Assembly: GCA_965112735.1 (NCBI GenBank)
Contig: OZ218957.1
Coordinates: 3,534,001-3,598,000, forward strand
Direction of reading: 5' to 3'
From: Phaeosaccion multiseriatum
Lineage: Eukaryota > Ochrophyta, other classes
Length of the DNA stretch: 64,000 bases
In this document: in pieces, positions 12,073-23,600 of the stretch
Numbering within the stretch: the stretch's first letter is position 1
Layout: each line of letters opens with the position of its first letter
Position numbers and translations under genes: made by a program
Notes under the pieces: model-generated
The model's database searches: none
Told to the model about the DNA's origin: nothing
What the model saw: the letters and a program-made list of their open reading frames with translations, nothing else

Positions 12073-13900
12073 GGTTTGTGTGGCCTCCCGCGTCGTTTAG
12101 ATTTGCTCGCTCCAACTCTATTTAGCGCCTCCATATTCGCAAAAACTCAAACTCAAACTCTCTTCTCCCCAATTAGGCTTTGGGCAACATCACACGTAGG
12201 CCACCAGGAAAATAAGACCCGGCACCCCGTCTCCCAAGAAAAAAAAACGAGATGGACTTGATCCAGGTAATAAGCAGCCCCAGTGCTAACAAGTTTGTGC
12301 CCAGTATCCTTTAAATTGTCCAGGCTGACACAGTTCATTGAAGACGAACTAGGAGCGAGCGGCTTTACCCTCATCGAGGTGAGTACATGAATGAATTTGT
12401 GGTCGGCGGGGATTGGCGGGACCGTCATTACACCAGAAGACCGTAGACCGTCACTCAGCCAGCAAGCGCCTTGGTTGTTGATCTCAAGGAAAAGGGTGTG
12501 AGCAAGGGGTGGAGCCTTCGCAATCGTTACAGAGGCAACCGTGACCTCTTGCTCTTCCCGTTGCTTATTGCGGTAGTCCTGCTGACCCCTATCAAGCAAC
12601 ACCCCGAAGGAGATACTGGCTGGAGGAACAAATGGGCCGCGTGTAAAGAGCAGGGACGATGAGCGGGTGCCCTTCTCTCTTAATGCCTCTCTGCTGCTGA
12701 TGGTGAACGACGGAGGGCAAGAACAAGGGTAGCTCAAGGGCTTGGTTGGTGCCAGCAGGCAATGGGACGGACGTCAAAGGCTCACCAAAAGACGGGGGAG
12801 GCAGGACACAGCCGGGCCAGGTCACATAAAATAAAGCAAGGTGCGTTTTTGCCGCCTTGCCCGTCTCGATCCCTCCAACGTCCCTCTCAGCATCAGGAAG
12901 CAATGGGCTATGAACAGGCAAGGCTTGGGAGTGGGTATCATCCTCTCGGGAGAGGCAGCTTGATGTAGTAATGGGAGATGCGCGAGAGAACGATGCGGTA
13001 GTCTACGTAACCGAGCAATTATTAGTAAGAGGGGGGGGGCAGACGCTACTTTCCTGATAATAAAGCAGGACTCACAAAAAAGGTGCCGGTGCGTATCGCT
13101 AATTGTCGAATGGATCGGGATAGGGCACGAGCCGGATGAGAAGATGTTGCTCTCTTTGCACAAGAGCCGGCCTCGCTTCCTTCGCTCGGGCAATACTATC
13201 CTCGAGGGGGGCAGTTGACCTCCTCCTGAGTGTGCCGGATCGGAAAAACAAGGGGTAAAGACAGTGAGTATCGAGAATGATTGACTACAGAAGGGACGCT
13301 CACCCCCTCCTCCCCTAAGCTCGAGAGCCTTGATGCTTGAAGAAGTGGAGCGGTTTCTCTGCCTCTTCCACGAACTTGAACATACGCGTCCAGCTCTCTG
13401 CAACAATTCGAGTAACTGTCGGCAGAAACGACCGTCGGGAAAAGATCGAGACGCCATATCTATGCTCTCCCTTTGCAGAGTATGACCATTACAGAAACTT
13501 TGACCCCCTGTCGAAGACGCTCGGTACACGCGCGGCATCAAAAAGACGGGACACTGAAACCGATGGTAAAGGACGGGCCAACAAACGGCAATCTGCACAG
13601 CAAGAACGAAATGGACTCAAGATTCGCAGCAGTTTCGCGAATTGCGGCCTGTTTTCAGAGGTTTGGAGGAGTTGGCGTTTGTTGGGGGGGACGGAGACCC
13701 ATCGCACGCACCACTCACGCACACACGCGCAAACCCACAGAACGCTTACCGGTGGAACGAGGATGCGAACCTTGTAAAACGACGTACGCACGACCGACAT
13801 GCGCTGTCGCCTACAGATAGGATAGAACTAGACACACGGACAAGGTAACAGCAACCCCAAAGCCAGCCTAGCAGCCAGCCTTGCCTCTATTAACTTATTG
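12073..13900. other. no firm gene; scattered exon-like segments
   Basis: On the plus strand a possible short exon at about 12324-12379 (LTQFIEDELGASGFTLIE) is bounded by ag and gtgagt, and an open stretch at 13337-13777 contains KIETPYLCSPFAEYDHYRNF. I could not link them into one model or identify a family. The rest shows no recognisable coding signal. Confidence 0.3.
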
Positions 13901-15121
13901 CATGCTAGTCCTAAACGACCACCTTCGCACATAGGATAGTGAGAGCCATGCCACCCGTTCTCACCGCATCTGTCTGGGCCTGGGCCATTGACTTATGGCC
14001 CATCTCATCTGAGGCCTTCCAACAACCTCGGTAGGAGGACCACTCGCACGCGGAACACCTGGGCCAGGGGGGCGTGGAGGGATAAATACATTCGGTGAGC
14101 CTGAGCTCTCTCCCTCCTCATTGCACGCCAAGCTCTGCTGTTCGTCACTCGTGAGTCACTTCTTACACCCCATGCCCCTTGCTTGTCCCAATCCTCGTCC
14201 GTCCACCCTCCCTGTTCGACTCTCCCTCACCTCTTGCTCATGGACGGGCAAAGTCAATGTCGGCGTGGGTTGGGGTCCCTTCCCCGCGCACTCGCCTACT
14301 TCTGCCCTCTGCTGCTCGTCTTTGCCCGCCGGCCCTTCTCGCTCCGCTCTCACTCCGCGCCCTCTTTTCCCTTTCTCATTCCGTACCCCCCTCGGCCGTC
14401 ACCCTCCCTCCTCACCTCATGCTTAGGGGAGGGCAAGGGCGAGGGAGTGCAGGGACAGGCGGGGGTCAGTTTTGGACACTCCCCTCCTCTCCTGCATAAA
14501 AACATATATGGCAGGCAGGCGACGCGTCTCCACGCGCCTCCACGCCATCCCTCCCTCTCCCCAATAATTTCACCCCAAGCTCTCCCCCCCTTCCTCTTGC
14601 CCATGGCTGGACGGAGGAGGTCTAGACACTCACTCTGCCGTCGAGCTGCTCCGGTCCGCCATGTCGCCAACCCCCCCCGTCGGTCTCCACCGCAGTGTCC
14701 GGGTCACTGTGACTCAGGAGTTGATGCTCGCCTTGCCGGTCCAGCCTGATTCGACGTGAAGGGGAGGGGGGGGGTGTTCAGAGGAGTGAAAGGACCCGAC
14801 GAGTGTTGTTTAGACGCCCAGCATTGCCCCAGCCAGGCAGTGTCCAAGTCAAGCCTCCGCCTGCTCCGCTTTACAAATGGGACCAGCCAGTTTGGATCTG
14901 CCACCGACCATGCTCAAGAAGAAGATATACCCAGTCAGGCAGTCCCACATCTCAGTCCAGCCAGTGTCGTACCTATAAAGTCTTGTTCCGTAACCTGGCT
15001 CTGGCTCTTGCACGTCCCAGCCACTCCTGTGGGAAAAAATAAGGGACAGTATTTAGGGGTCGAACGTTTCGGTAGCGCCAACCCCCCGGTGCGAAGGTGT
15101 AGGGCTCAAGGAACCCACCTT
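13901..15121. other. no gene recognised
   Basis: Pyrimidine-rich tracts and runs of C/G dominate. Open frames here look like products of GC bias and have no family resemblance. Confidence 0.4.
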
Positions 15122-15215
15122 TTGTTACGATATAAGGCATCCCAATATGCCTTCAGTATTATCCGAACGTTTGGATAATACTGAAGGCATATTGGGATGC
15201 CATATATCGTAACAA
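15122..15215. repeat. near-perfect 94-bp inverted repeat (hairpin)
   Basis: The two arms, about 43 bp each, are reverse complements with a single visible mismatch (ATATAAGG against ATATATGG). A short loop containing AACGTT lies between them. The left arm begins TTGTTACGATA and the right arm ends TATCGTAACAA. The segment is AT-richer than its surroundings. No target-site duplication or transposase is visible. It could be a miniature transposon remnant, a small-RNA hairpin, or a recent inverted duplication. Confidence 0.9.
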
Positions 15216-16055
15216 CTCCTCCCTGGCTGCTGGCCTCCTTTCTTCGTTCAGCCGCAGTAGGTAGTCTTCCCGTACCAAAGATTTGCTCCTCGCTGCCGTC
15301 GTCTCTCAGCACCCTCGAGAAGCCACAGCGCCACCCCCCTGACGCCCGCTACGGAGCCAGAGCCCGGCGGCTCTCCCCGTGCGTCCCGCCACAAAGACCT
15401 GACGCATGCGATTCCGGCGGGCTCCGCAGCGAAGCCTAGTGTAGCCTCTGCGGCGACCGAGGGATTCACCCGAGAGCAAGCCTGCTGCCGGCCGCTCTAA
15501 CACAACCATGCTCCAGCTCTCCGCCTGAGTGGCACATTCCAACAAAAAATTTGAATTGTTTCCGGAATCACAGACCCGAAACGTCCAAATCACCAACACC
15601 CGTAGAAAAGCCGAAAATGCCCTCCCTCCCCTCACTCATGTTTTCCACACCAAGCTCCTCGAACATGAACTCGTAGAAGCTACGCTTCTGCATACGCCGT
15701 GCCAAGACTACTTCTCTGCGATTCCAACCGTCCGCCGCAGACTTCCGCCTTACTAGCCCGACATTACAACCAACACAAAACCCCTCAACCCTGCTGTCCA
15801 GAAAAGCGAACGAGACCCATATCTCACGCTCTACTGCACCAAACCACGGACCACCAAGCACGATAGCAAGATAATGTGCTATTCTCACTACTACCGCAAG
15901 TAAGTCGCGCAAGCACACCCTCTCCCATTCCCCACGTTCATGCCGCTCACGAGCCCAAACGCCGAAAAATCCATCACCTGCTCCTCTGCATCACAGGTAG
16001 GTAGGCCCCAAATCCCACTCCATAGCTTTTGGGAACGACCAAAAGCCGTGCCTTC
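15216..16055. other. no gene recognised
   Basis: No family or convincing exon was seen. The last part (from about 15990) may be the decayed start of the FNIP-like array, since GTGGTATAGAGGAGGTGGATGG near 16059 is the same phrase that recurs in each repeat. Confidence 0.35.
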
Positions 16056-16718
16056 CTTGTGGTATAGAGGAGGTGGATGGGGGGACATGACTTTAAGCTC
16101 CCCCCTCCGGACCTACCTGCCTCGCTGAAGAAGATCAGGTTTGGCAGAGAGTTCACTCAGCGCGTGGTCCTCCTTCCTCGTGGTGTAGAGGAGGTGGAGA
16201 TGACTTTTATTCTCCCTCTGGACCTGCCTGCCTTACTGAAGAAAATCGTTTTAGGCGAGAACTTCACTCAGCGCGTGGTCCTCCTTCCTTGTGTGGATGG
16301 GGGGAGATGACTTTAATCTCCCTCTGGACCTACCTGCCTCGCTGAAGAAGGTCAGGTTTGGCAGAGAGTTCACTACTCAGCGTGTGATGGGGTTGTAACT
16401 TTCACCTCTCTCTGGAGCTACCTGCCTCGCTGAAGAAGAGCCATTTCGCCTGTGACTACAAGTTCAATACCTCCTTCTGGACCCGGCTGTGACGAGAAGT
16501 TCATTCCTTGCGGAGTGGAGGAGGCGCAGATGGGAAGGCACAGCTGTATCCTCCCTCTGGATCTGCCTACTTGTCTGCGGACGCTGGTGCTGGGGCGCCC
16601 TTTGGAGGGCCTGCCTACGGGCCTGGAGGAGCTTACGGTTCGGAGGGACTACCCGCTGCCTGCAGATGTACCAGAGGGGCTGGAGGTGGGGGGGGGGGGC
16701 ACTCGAGGCCGAGAATGA
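16056..16718 (+). pseudogene. FNIP/LRR-type tandem repeat protein, partly decayed
   Basis: A repeat of about 114 bp (38 residues) occurs at least three times, for example LPASLKKIRFGREFTQRVV (about 16110), LPALLKKIVLGENFTQRVV (about 16227) and LPASLKKVRFGREF (about 16338). Degenerate continuations (LPTCLRTLVLGRPLEGLPTG) run to about 16700. The LPxSLKKLxFGxxF pattern is that of FNIP repeats, a leucine-rich-repeat variant known from Dictyostelium, protists and giant viruses and often in F-box-like proteins. The frame changes between copies (near 16305, 16395 and 16470) and no start codon with a leader is evident, so this looks like a decaying gene. No splice sites that repair the frame were found. 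Confidence 0.55.
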
Positions 16719-17608
16719 AAAGTCAGGGGCGAGGCTGGACAGGAGGACAAGTCGACTCACAGGAGAGCAGGGGGGGGGGACGGAGCTGTGCCTTGAAAGT
16801 GAAGCGCCAAGGCGGATCAGGGTCAGAGTCAGAGGGTCAGGGCCGCCCTCATTCCCTGCTGGTTCATGTGTAGCAACGCTGACAGTGTGCTTGGGAACAG
16901 CAGCAGCGGCAGGAAGAGCAAGGGGGAGCGGCAGGAGAGGCGATGCGGAAGAGGAGGGGGGTGGGAGGACGTTTGGGACGCTCCAGGACGGTCTCGGACG
17001 CCCTCATGGCTACCGAAGAGGAAAGCCTTACCGTCCCTCACCATGGATTTGAGGCGCAGAAGAAAGGGCAAGGACGGTGGACAGGAGGAGGGGAAGACAT
17101 GTCTTTCTCAATAGAATGTGCTGTTTGGATGTAGCTGGCTCCGGTGTCCGAGCCACCAGCAGCCGCAGGAGGAGGGAGGAGGTGGTCACAGCGGCCGATC
17201 AAGACCACAACTTTCAAAGCCCGGGGAGCCAGGAGGTGCGTTGGGCAAGTCGGTGGGGCGAGGACCACAGGTGGGTCCATTGGCAGGGAGGGACGAGGAG
17301 CAGAGAGGAAGTTATACACACCTTCGGCCTTGCTCTTTGCCTTTTTGTTGGTCTTTCGTGTCATGTCACCCCCTTCGCCCCTCCCCTCCGCCTACATGGG
17401 CCTAGGTCAGTTGCGCGTGCAGGAGCGAGGGCAAGGTGGAGGGGGCGCCTTGCCTGTACGAAAGGGGCGTGCTCCACTAGACTTTCTTGCACGAGCTGCA
17501 CGATGTGTGGCATGACTTGTCTGCTTGTGGCCAAGGAGCACCTCGCTGCCAAGGAGGAGCTGGGGATAGGGGACGAGGAGTCAAGGAGGAGGGGAGGGGA
17601 CGGAGGGC
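16719..17608 (+). other. no firm gene between FNIP-like array and HECT-like fragment
   Basis: Purine-rich plus-strand open segments (for example 16866-17114 and 17144-17515) have no recognisable motif. They might be low-complexity linker exons of a gene that joined the two flanking relics, but I cannot show this. Confidence 0.25.
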
Positions 17609-17737
17609 AAGTGCCTGTCGGTCACCAAGGAGAACAGGGCCAACTATGTGCGGCGCCATGTCAAGTACACGCTGGAGGACGCTATCCAGCTGCAGTTCGC
17701 CGCATTCAACAAGGGCTTCCACAAGGTTGTTCGCTAG
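17609..17737 (+). pseudogene. HECT-domain-like fragment (E3 ubiquitin ligase)
   Basis: The 42 codons before the stop at 17735-17737 read KCLSVTKENRANYVRRHV, then KYTLEDAIQLQFAAFNKGFH. This matches the HECT N-lobe phrase (V-T-x-E-N-R-x-x-Y-V ... Q-x-x-A-F-x-x-G-F). HECT ligases pass ubiquitin through a catalytic Cys in the C-lobe; no C-lobe or catalytic Cys is visible downstream. An in-frame stop lies at about 17567, so the piece is a short remnant or one exon of a gene I could not assemble. Confidence 0.45.
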
Positions 17738-18526
17738 GGGCAGGAGCTCTTTTGCCTCTCAGATCCTCGCAGTCTCCTCCGTCTCTTCAGCTCCCTCTCT
17801 CAGGCTCTCTCTCTCTCTCTTTTTTTTTCAACTCCTGCAACTGATGGATGCGATTGCGTACCTCCCTACCCCCCCCCCCACTTTCTGTATGCTCATCAGG
17901 CGCAGAGGAAAGTCCGGCGTTACTCTTGGCAGCAGAATGAGATATAAGTAAGCGTCAATGAGGAGGGGAGCGGCGCATCAGTCGCAGGGGCCAGGGAAGC
18001 TAAGGAGCTTTTGGATGCGTTCACCACAATAAAATGTCATCGTTCCGTTCAATCATGGTGCCTCCCTGTCTGGGCAGTGCGTTGCTCGTCTGTGCAGCCA
18101 AGCACCCAGCAGGGGGCGACGGTCCCGATATAGCCGAATAGCTAGCTCAATAATAATTGGAAGAATGTCTCAAGCCCAAAGGGGTTGCTAGGCAGGCCGA
18201 GCAAAAGCCTCTACCGCCCGTCCGTCCTCTCCCTCCTCCAAAAAGTGTGCCGTGTGCGCGCCTCTTGCCTGCCGCGCGCCTGGGTAGCTGTACAAAAAGT
18301 CCCCCCGTGAGCTTGATATGTAGACGCTGTGGGAGTCAGTCGTCCCACTAGCGACACGCCCCAGTCTCTGCGTCGTGACACGTCACCACAAGGAGTAGCG
18401 CCTGCGACGAGGCACGGGGTGGGGGCAGGGTGAAGCGAGCAGCAAGTCTCTCAGCATCACCCACCACACAGCCAGCTCGAGAGAGCCAGCTCGAGAGGCC
18501 AGCAGGCCACAGCACCACAGACTTGC
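17738..18526. other. no gene recognised; 3' flank of the CCCH gene
   Basis: Contains a CT/T tract near 17805-17830 and AATAAA near 18026 on the plus strand. A further 3' exon of the minus-strand CCCH gene may lie around 18200-18400 because the last assigned exon ends beside a donor-like GGGTAAGC, but I could not fix it. Confidence 0.35.
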
Positions 18527-19664
18527 TTACCCCGAGGCGAGCGACGCGTCCGGCGGAGTGGACGACCCCGGGGGGCGCGGCTGCTTCTCAGACTGTGCAC
18601 CAATCAGCCCCTGCTGCGGGGCCAGGCCGGGCTGATTCTCCTTCTGCGCCGTCGAAGAGTAGCGAGCTCCCTGTGCATCGAGGAGGAGAGAGGGAGGGCC
18701 TGAGGCAATCAATCGTCAGAGAGACATTTGCATAGTACTATTTGCGCGGGTGTCGCGCGGCGCGTTTCTGCTGCGGACAAGTCCAGGCCGCACACACTGC
18801 CGCCCCCCGCCCCGAGTAAGATGTGCCCTCCCAAAGCCCGTCCCCGCTCCTGCCTGCCTGCCTTACCTCGTCGGCCGCACCAGCGCCGTGGTCCTCTTCT
18901 AGCGACAAGCGCGAGAGCAGCGATGTCTGCGGCAGAGCGAGGCGAGAAAGGAAAAGCAACACACAGCAGCCAGTGGTGGGGCAAGAGTCAGCAGAGAAAG
19001 AGAGTAGAGACATGTAGCTACCACCACGCACCAGCCCAGGCATTCTGTGAAGCTCGGTGTGTCCCCCGCCCCTGTCTCTGTCTCTGTCTCCCTCCCTCGC
19101 CCGCTGCCGCTGCTGCTCGACGACGTGAGGCTCGGCGTGGTGGGCCGTGGACGCCGCCGGCAGACAAGGCCCCGGCACGCGAGAAAAGCCCGGAGGACAC
19201 TGAGTCTGTCGAGCGGGGTCCAGACGACGGGGGGGAGGAGAAGAGCTTCCGCGCAGAGCGGAGGGGCCCAGCTGCTCGGGCAGGGCGGTGGCCAGAGAAG
19301 CCAGGAGCTCCGAATCGACGTGCGGTGCGTTGTTGCTGGTCCAACTTGCACCCCTTCGATTCTCGTCGGGGGAGTCCCACAGCATCGAGAGCGCCGCAGA
19401 AACACCGAGGTCGAAGGGCGGCACCGCGCTCGGGTCCACGGAGGGGGGGCTGCGCCATGCCCCCGACTCGTCGTGTGTGTGTGTGTGCTCCTCCCCCTTC
19501 ACGCCCCTGGACCAAGCCGTCAAGTTGGAAGAGGCAAGGCCGGGAGAGCAGGCACCGGCAGGACCAGCAGCGTGAGCGGCAGGCATCACATGCTGATGCT
19601 GGTGTCTGTGAGACTCGCCCAAGGGCTGCCTCCCTGACTGCTGGTGCTGCTGGTGCTGCTGGTG

Positions 19665-19715
<51 letters not shown>

Positions 19716-20572
19716 GTGGTGGTAGTGGTGGGGGTAAGGCTGCAGCGGGTGATGAGGTTGGGGGAACCGCTGGGACTGGTGCTGGGGGGGGCGAAGCGGA
19801 GCATTGCTCGAAGGCTGGAACGGTTGCTGGTGCACGTGACGAAAGAGCTGCTGGTGCTGCTGCTGCTGGTGGTGGTGCTGCTGATGGTGGAGATGCTGCT
19901 GGTGCTGGTGCTGCATCTGTTGATGGTGCTGCTGCAGCTGTTGGTGATGGGGAATCTGATGCCGATGGTGATGCTGAGCATACGACAGCGGCATGTTGGT
20001 CGGCAAAGGGTGCAGCGCTGACTGCAGCAATGGGTCACGCTGCTGCTGATGCACGGAGGACGGCACCGCACCGCGGCCGTGCGCATCACAAAGCCCCGGC
20101 CCAGCCCCATGCCATGCCTGCGGGGGGCACTGAGTCAGCGGCCCCGCGCGGAAGGAAGCAAGTCCCATATTCTCCTGACTGGGAGCCTGAGGAGAGGGCT
20201 GCGCGGGGCGAATCGTATCGGTGTGGCGGCGGCAGCAGAGCGGCAGAGCGGCGTGAGGAAGCAGGCAGAGTGAGTGTCAAAGCCCTCGAGTGGCCGCTTT
20301 GCTTACTTGGGGGGAGGGCGGGAGGTGCTCTTCCATCTGTCGGTGGTGCTGGCGAAGCAGGTCCTGATGCCACTCTAGCTCCGCTTGCTCCACGTCGTGC
20401 TCCTCGTGTTCCTGGTGCCTCGTCTCAGATGGCGGGGCGGCTTTCCTCTGCTGCGGCGGCGGGGCCACCCTCCTGCGTCGCCCGACGTAGTGCCATTCTT
20501 CTTCCTGCTGCCTCCCGGCCTCGCTGCCACCCTCACCCTCAATGCTGTTTTGCTCAGATCGACCCCCATCCG

Positions 20573-20606
<34 letters not shown>

Positions 20607-23600
20607 ATGGTAGACGTGGAGCGTTTCCAGCGAAGGGCGATGGACAGAGCGCGACTCATCCAGCACCCCTTCCCCTCCCCCTGCGGCTGTCGCCGATGAG
20701 GCCACTCCCTGGGGGGAAGGCTCGGCGCTGGCCGGGCGTTGCTCGCCGGGGTCCGAGCCGGAGCCGAGCACAGACACCCGCGAGCGAGAAGAGGAGGACG
20801 CAGGAGGGGGGCTTGGAGGAAAGCTCCCCTCGGAGGCGTACGTGGAAGGAGCGCTGGCGTTGTGGGCGCTCTGTCCTGCCGCGGCCATGATGGAGGCCTG
20901 CAGCACGGCGGCGGAGGGCTCTGCGTGGCGGAAGAGCAGCTTGGCCCAGTCGTGCTGGCGGAGGTTCAGGCCGCACTCTCTCATCGTCGCCTGCGTGCGA
21001 GGAGGGCAGATTGTTGGCCCAGCAGGGGAGGAAGCAAAGGAAGGGCTTGAGGGCGGCATACAGCAGGGGAGGCATGTATGTATGTGCAAGTCACTCACAC
21101 ACCTTGAGGTAGTTGTTGAGGCAGTCCCCGAGCTCCGTGGCGCTCTGAATGGAGCGGTCCAAGCGGAGGCAGTGCACGTACGGGAGGGGCGGGGGGGGCG
21201 GGCAGAAGGCCGGCATACCGCTTGCCACCCTCCCTCGGCCTGAGGCGCCCGTGGCGTCCGCAGCGAAGGGTCTGGTTTGAAGCAAAAGACAGACGACGCG
21301 TGATTACGGCCGTGAATCGCTAGTCATAGAGCAGAGCACGACGAGAGAGGAGGGGGGAGGGTTCCGCCCTCGCGCAGGCACGCACCTTTCCTCCTTGACG
21401 GCGCGGACGCCCTTGGAGAACTTGATCATGTTGAGGGCCCCGCGCAGCTTGCTCTTGCTGAAAGGGTTCTTGACCGCCTCCCGCCTGCCCCGCGGCGCGC
21501 CCCCCATCGCCGGCCCCGCCGCCGCCACCCTGCAAGCCGAGCGGTACCTCTGCTCCATCTCGAGGAACAGTATCTCCAGCAGCCGCTTCTCCTCCACCCC
21601 GGGCAGCAAGCGCTCCTTGTCCTGCGAGAGCTGATCGAACACCAGGCGTAGCACCATCTCGTGAAGCGCCACGGGCTGCAAAAAGTCTGCCCCCTTCTTC
21701 CTAATGGCCGCAAGGAAGCCCAGCAGACCGATCACTCGAGCGGGCGGCGCGCGAGGGCCACTGACAGCAGCAGTGGTCAGGGCTGTTGTGGCCTGTTGAC
21801 TCGCGGGCTCTACGCCGCCGCCCTCCTTGCCACCGTCCTCGGGCTTGCTGTCTGGAGGAGTGCTGTTTCGACTGCTGCCGCCATCGCAGCTCGGCGCGGT
21901 GGTGCTCGCCGTGGCGGTGGGGCTTGATGCACGATGATCGTGGGCTGTGCGTGCCGCCGCCACTGCCGCCGCCGACAGTCCAAAGGCGTCCACTAGGGAG
22001 AGCCACAGCCCGTCCCGCTCGCGGCTGTCCATCAGTGCGCGCTCACTCTGCAGCTTGGCTCCTCCCATCACGCTCCCAGGCGCCCACGAGCAGGGCTCGG
22101 TCTCAGAGACAGAGGAGGAAGCGCGGAGGCTCCTCTCTCCGCCGCCGCCACCGCTGTTGCTGGCGTGCAGCATGGGGCACACGTCTCCGAGCTGGCACGG
22201 CGCGTAGCCCGAGGACCCCTGAGTCGTGCAGAAGGCATGCGACAAGTCACGATTGGGATGGAGCGTGGTCTCTAGCCTCTTTCATGGGCAAGCAGAGGAG
22301 ATGAGCTCACCTTGGGGGCCAGCAGCGCCTGCTGGTCGATGAAGCAAATCGTTTTCTTGTAGTTGCTGGGGTGGTAGTGCATCTCCTCGAAGGAGTGCGC
22401 CAGCGGGCACGCCTCGCCCTTGGGGCAGTTGTTGCTGTAGCCCTCACCCTGGGGGGAGAGGGATGAATGGACAGGGTGAGCGAGCATCTCCTCGCGCATG
22501 TCAGGCATTCTCTCCCACACACCTGGTTGGCGAAGACAACGTCGGGGCAGCGGATGGGCGCGTAGTCGATTAGGGCGGGGTTCCTCCTGAGCCAGCCCCC
22601 GTTGAGCTCGTCGTGCGCGAACCAGCACGTCTGCGGTAGGTGGGGGCTGTTGCGGCGGCACACACACGTCCTGGCAGGGGAGGATGGCAATAGAAACAGT
22701 GGGACAGTGCGTAGTTATTGGAGTGTGAGTCCCGCGATTTGGTCGGCAAGGCAAGCAGTGAGCAAAGTCGCAGATGCGGCGCGCGTGCTCTCCTCTCACC
22801 TAAAGATGCCGAGTTGCTCGTCGCTCAGACGGCCGTTCACCGCCACTCCAAGAGACGCGCTTGCTTCTCCTTGAGCCTCCATCGAGGACGTCGAAGGGCC
22901 CGGGGCGGGCAGTGACGGCGCACCTGCAACCACCCTGGCCAAGCTACTGCTGCCGCCGCTACCAGTGTCGACGGTGAGGATGGCAGCCGACGAAGGGCGG
23001 GCCGGCGACGACGTTGCGAGGTGCTGCTCAGCCTCCCCTCCCCCCGCCACGCTACCGGTCGGGCTGTGGGCGCGAGGGATGTAGCGGGGAGGCAGCTGCA
23101 GATCAGGGTAGCGCGCGTGTGCGTCGCTGCCCAGGAACTCCACCCATTCGTCGCGGGAGAGCTGAATGTTGGCGTCTGCGGCGATACGCATCACATAGCG
23201 ACTGAGGAAGGGGGGCGGCGAGGGAGGAGGTCGTTGGGGGGAGTAAGTGGTCTGCAGAGAACAGCCATGAATACATACAAACCCAAACTCTTAGCCCTAT
23301 ACATACCTGTGCATGGCGATCATCTTGTCGACGGAGGTGATCTTGGGCATGAGTGTGAACACGGCCCCGACCCCGCCCATGGCACCCAAGGTCTCGTCCG
23401 GCGCCACCTCCGCGTGCTGCGTGTGGCCCTCGTCTCCCTTCGCGCTGACCCTCGCAACGTCGTGGTGGCACTCACCCTCCTCGTCTCGTTCGTCGTCCTC
23501 CTCGTCTTGCTCCTTCAGGACTTGCTGGCCTACTGAGAACGCCTCTGCCCTTCGCAAGGCGTCGCCGCGCAAGGCCAGCTCCGGGGAGCCCTGCTCTGCC

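Noticed and set aside
18728-20890. 720-codon plus-strand ORF
   Set aside because: Antisense to CCCH-gene exons, with Arg/Ala-rich composition and no motif. The minus strand has frame-consistent introns and zinc fingers.
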